A DNA stretch of 12,383 nt from Nitriliruptoraceae bacterium (GTDB taxonomy: Bacteria; Actinomycetota; Nitriliruptoria; Nitriliruptorales; Nitriliruptoraceae), in contig SKLC01000124.1 of assembly GCA_007123425.1 (NCBI GenBank), forward strand, positions 1-12,383. Direction: 5' to 3'. The notes beneath the pieces are model-generated. The model worked only from the letters and a program-made list of their open reading frames with translations. It searched no databases and was not told where the DNA came from. The position numbers and the translations under genes were made by a program. Within the stretch, counting starts at the first letter, position 1; each line of letters begins with the position of its first letter. Positions 10,676 through 12,383 of this stretch are shown one piece after another.

Positions 10676-11977
10676 TCACCGCGCGTCCACGGGCCCCAGC
10701 ACGCGGTCGAGGTGGTCGTTGCGGAACCGGCCGTCGGGGTCGAGCTCCGCCCGTGCCCGTGCGAAGTCCTCCCATCGCGGGTAGAGCTCGCGGAGCTCGG
10801 CCGCGGTCGCCGGGTGGCGCTTGCCCCAGTGCGGGCGCGCGTGGTGGCGGCGCGCCAGCTCCCAGACGCCGGCGAAGTACTCCTGGTAGGGCAGGCCGAC
10901 GAAGTTGTGCACGGCGAGGTAGGCGGCCTCGCGCCGATGGGCCGGGGACAGCCAGATCTCGTCCGCCGCGGCGGTCCGCACCTCGATGGGGAAGTTGACG
11001 GCCAGCCGCTCGCGCTCGATGAGCGCCAGGATCTCGCCGAGCAGGGGCATCGCGGCGTCCCGGGGCACGCACAGCTCCATCTCGGTGAAGCGCACGTCGC
11101 GGGCGCTGGCGAACACGCGGTGGGAGGCGTCGACGCGCACGTGCTCGCCGGCGGCTGCGGCCACCACGCGGTTGAGCCGTGGGATCGCCCCCGGTGCCCG
11201 GCGCCCGACCCGGGAGATCGCCTCCAGGGCGTAGGTGGTCAGCAGCCGCTCGGTGACCCAGGAGGAGACGGGGCCCGGCGGGCGCGGCGGTGCGTCGACG
11301 ACGTCGTTGGTGCGCGTCAGGGCGCGATCGCTGTAGGGGAAGGCGTAGAGCTCGAAGTGGCGGTGCTCGGCCACCCGTCGCGGGAACTCGTCCATGACGC
11401 GGGCCAGCGGCTCGGTGCGGTCGTGGCCGCGCAGCGTGAAGGCGTCGACGAGGTCGAGCTCGACCTCGGTGACGATCCCCAGGGCGCCGAGGTTGACGCG
11501 GGCGGCGTCGAGCCGCTCGTCGCCGGGGCCCAGGTCGTGGACCTCGCCGCGCCCGTCGACGAGCCGCAGCGAGCGGATCTGCGTGGAGAGGTTGCCGAAG
11601 GCGGCTCCGGTGCCGTGGGTGCCGGTGGCGGTGGCGCCCGCCAGCGTCTGGCGGTCGATGTCGCCGAGGTTGGCCATCGCCAGCTCGTGGCCGGCCAGGA
11701 GCCGGGACAGCTCCGCGAGGCGGATGCCGGCCCCCACCCGCATGCGGCGGTGGGTGAGGTCGACGTCGAGGAGCTGGTCGCAGGCCGCCAGGTCGACCAT
11801 CACCTCGGCGTCGGTGACCAGCGGCGTGAAGGAGTGGCCCGAGCCGACGGGGCGGACGCGGTGGCCGTCCCGCCCTGCGCGTCGGACGGCCGCGGCCACG
11901 CCCTCGGTGCCGCTGGGCCGCACGTAGCGGGCGGGGCTCGCGGTCAGCTCACGGGACCAGTTTCGCCACGCGGCCAC
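10676..11977 (-). CDS. FAD-linked L-gulono/D-arabinono-1,4-lactone oxidase family oxidoreductase
   Basis: A 433-aa oxidoreductase of the vanillyl-alcohol-oxidase superfamily. Its length is close to the mycobacterial L-gulono-1,4-lactone dehydrogenase and other ALO family members. The N-terminal FAD_binding_4 domain (about 12–180) shows VRPVGSGHSFTPL, where H48 is the usual site of covalent or close FAD contact, and AGATATGTHGTGAAFGNLS, the pyrophosphate-binding loop. The C-terminal ALO domain has PIEVRTAAADEIWLSP, RPHWGKRHP (active-site region) and the typical end DPDGRFRNDHLDRVLG. It oxidises an aldonolactone, using oxygen or another acceptor; the substrate cannot be read from sequence. GTG 11977 is set by an AGGAGG site 6 nt upstream; an earlier in-frame start gives a low-complexity Arg/Ser/Pro leader and is rejected. 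It lies 46 bp after the small membrane protein gene, probably in one operon. Confidence 0.93.
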   Translation of the reverse strand: MAAWRNWSRELTASPARYVRPSGTEGVAAAVRRAGRDGHRVRPVGSGHSFTPLVTDAEVMVDLAACDQLLDVDLTHRRMRVGAGIRLAELSRLLAGHELAMANLGDIDRQTLAGATATGTHGTGAAFGNLSTQIRSLRLVDGRGEVHDLGPGDERLDAARVNLGALGIVTEVELDLVDAFTLRGHDRTEPLARVMDEFPRRVAEHRHFELYAFPYSDRALTRTNDVVDAPPRPPGPVSSWVTERLLTTYALEAISRVGRRAPGAIPRLNRVVAAAAGEHVRVDASHRVFASARDVRFTEMELCVPRDAAMPLLGEILALIERERLAVNFPIEVRTAAADEIWLSPAHRREAAYLAVHNFVGLPYQEYFAGVWELARRHHARPHWGKRHPATAAELRELYPRWEDFARARAELDPDGRFRNDHLDRVLGPVDAR

Positions 11978-11983
11978 GGCCCA

Positions 11984-11989
11984 CCTCCT
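11984..11989 (-). promoter_or_regulatory. Consensus ribosome binding site of the lactone oxidase
   Basis: AGGAGG on the minus strand is 6 nt before GTG 11977, an ideal Shine–Dalgarno match that fixes the start. Confidence 0.8.
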
Positions 11990-12023
11990 CGTCGTCGGGC
12001 CCGGGAGCACGGCACGATCACCG

Positions 12024-12383
12024 TCAGTCGCCGGCGCGCTGCTGCAGCCAGTCCGCGAGGTTACGCGCCGTCTCGGCCGGATCCTCGGTGCGCTCGACAC
12101 CGGCCGGGGGCTCGGCCCCCTCGCCGCGCAGGCCCTGGAAGGCGACCGCGACGAGCAGGAGCAGCACCGCTGCGCCGACGACGACGGCCCAGGAGACCTG
12201 GGGCGTGCGGCCGGGGCGATCAGGCCCGGCCTCCTCGTCCTCACCGCCAGCGACGTCCTCGCCTCCCGAGGGCCTCTCGAGGACCGCGGTCTCGTTCGGG
12301 GAGGCCGAGGGGACCGCGGCAGCGGCGCCGTCGGTCGCGCCCTGCCGCGCGCCGCGGGGCGGCGTGACCTCGCCGGCGAGCAC
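12024..12383 (-). CDS. Small single-pass membrane protein, hypothetical, possibly incomplete
   Basis: At least 119 residues. The reading frame runs to the window edge, and the first codon seen is a GTG in the last three bases, so the true start may lie outside. Residues 1–62 are low-complexity, rich in Ala, Gly, Pro, Glu and Asp, and probably disordered. One clear membrane helix spans about 63–85 (QVSWAVVVGAAVLLLLVAVAF), followed by R86 and a short polar tail with an amphipathic helix near the end (AETARNLADWLQQRAGD). With the long acidic N-terminal part it is more like a tail-proximal anchor than a secreted protein. No family recognised. It lies directly upstream of the lactone oxidase gene in the same direction (46-bp gap), so it may be cotranscribed. 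Confidence 0.65.
   Translation of the reverse strand: MLAGEVTPPRGARQGATDGAAAAVPSASPNETAVLERPSGGEDVAGGEDEEAGPDRPGRTPQVSWAVVVGAAVLLLLVAVAFQGLRGEGAEPPAGVERTEDPAETARNLADWLQQRAGD

Noticed and set aside
11978..12244. Earlier start of the lactone oxidase
   Set aside because: The extension is Arg/Ser/Pro low-complexity and overlaps the small membrane protein gene; AGGAGG fixes the start at 11977.
10712..12367. Long plus-strand open frame opposite the lactone oxidase
   Set aside because: Antisense shadow with Val/Gly/His-rich low-complexity sequence; the minus strand has clear FAD-binding and ALO motifs and an ideal ribosome site.

Overview
The window is very GC-rich, with GTG starts, strong G/C at third codon positions and dense packing of genes on both strands. 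The nadC–coaX–lysS order, the DUF222/HNH protein, the DevR-like regulator and the lactone oxidase all fit a high-GC actinobacterium (Actinomycetota). I cannot place it to genus by eye. No tRNA, rRNA, CRISPR array, insertion sequence or integrase was seen.

Left part (1–5587, all +): the 3' end of nadC (NAD synthesis), coaX (type III pantothenate kinase, CoA synthesis) and lysS (lysyl-tRNA synthetase). A small beta-lactamase-fold serine hydrolase without a signal peptide overlaps the lysS stop by ATGA. A LOG-family nucleotide phosphoribohydrolase and a PLP-dependent D-serine-deaminase/D-threonine-aldolase-like enzyme follow. This reads as housekeeping metabolism in one direction. It ends at a strong inverted repeat shared with the convergent gene from the right.

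Middle part (5625–9073): the accessory and most unusual stretch. On the minus strand lie two small unrecognised helical proteins (136 and 56 aa) and a DUF222/HNH endonuclease-like protein. The latter has a 33-bp tandem repeat, an acidic Gly/Pro-rich tail and a C-terminus ending DDDLPF, like the tip of single-stranded-DNA-binding protein SSB. Diverging from these on the plus strand is a 68-aa protein that looks like an isolated HisKA_3 dimerisation helix pair whose phospho-acceptor histidine is replaced by valine. A NarL/DevR-type response regulator follows it. The 201-bp divergent gap holds a long inverted repeat built from four CTAGG units, a second inverted repeat and a direct repeat, so it looks like a dense operator region.

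Right part (9077–12383, all −): a soluble two-PAS histidine kinase converging on the response regulator with 3 bp between stops, an FAD-dependent L-gulono/D-arabinono-1,4-lactone oxidase, and a small single-pass membrane protein at the window edge, possibly incomplete.

The best candidate for something undescribed is the central divergent module: a His-less DHp-like mini-protein plus response regulator facing two small proteins and a nuclease-like protein with an SSB-like tail, around a CTAGG operator. That these genes act together is inference from layout only.
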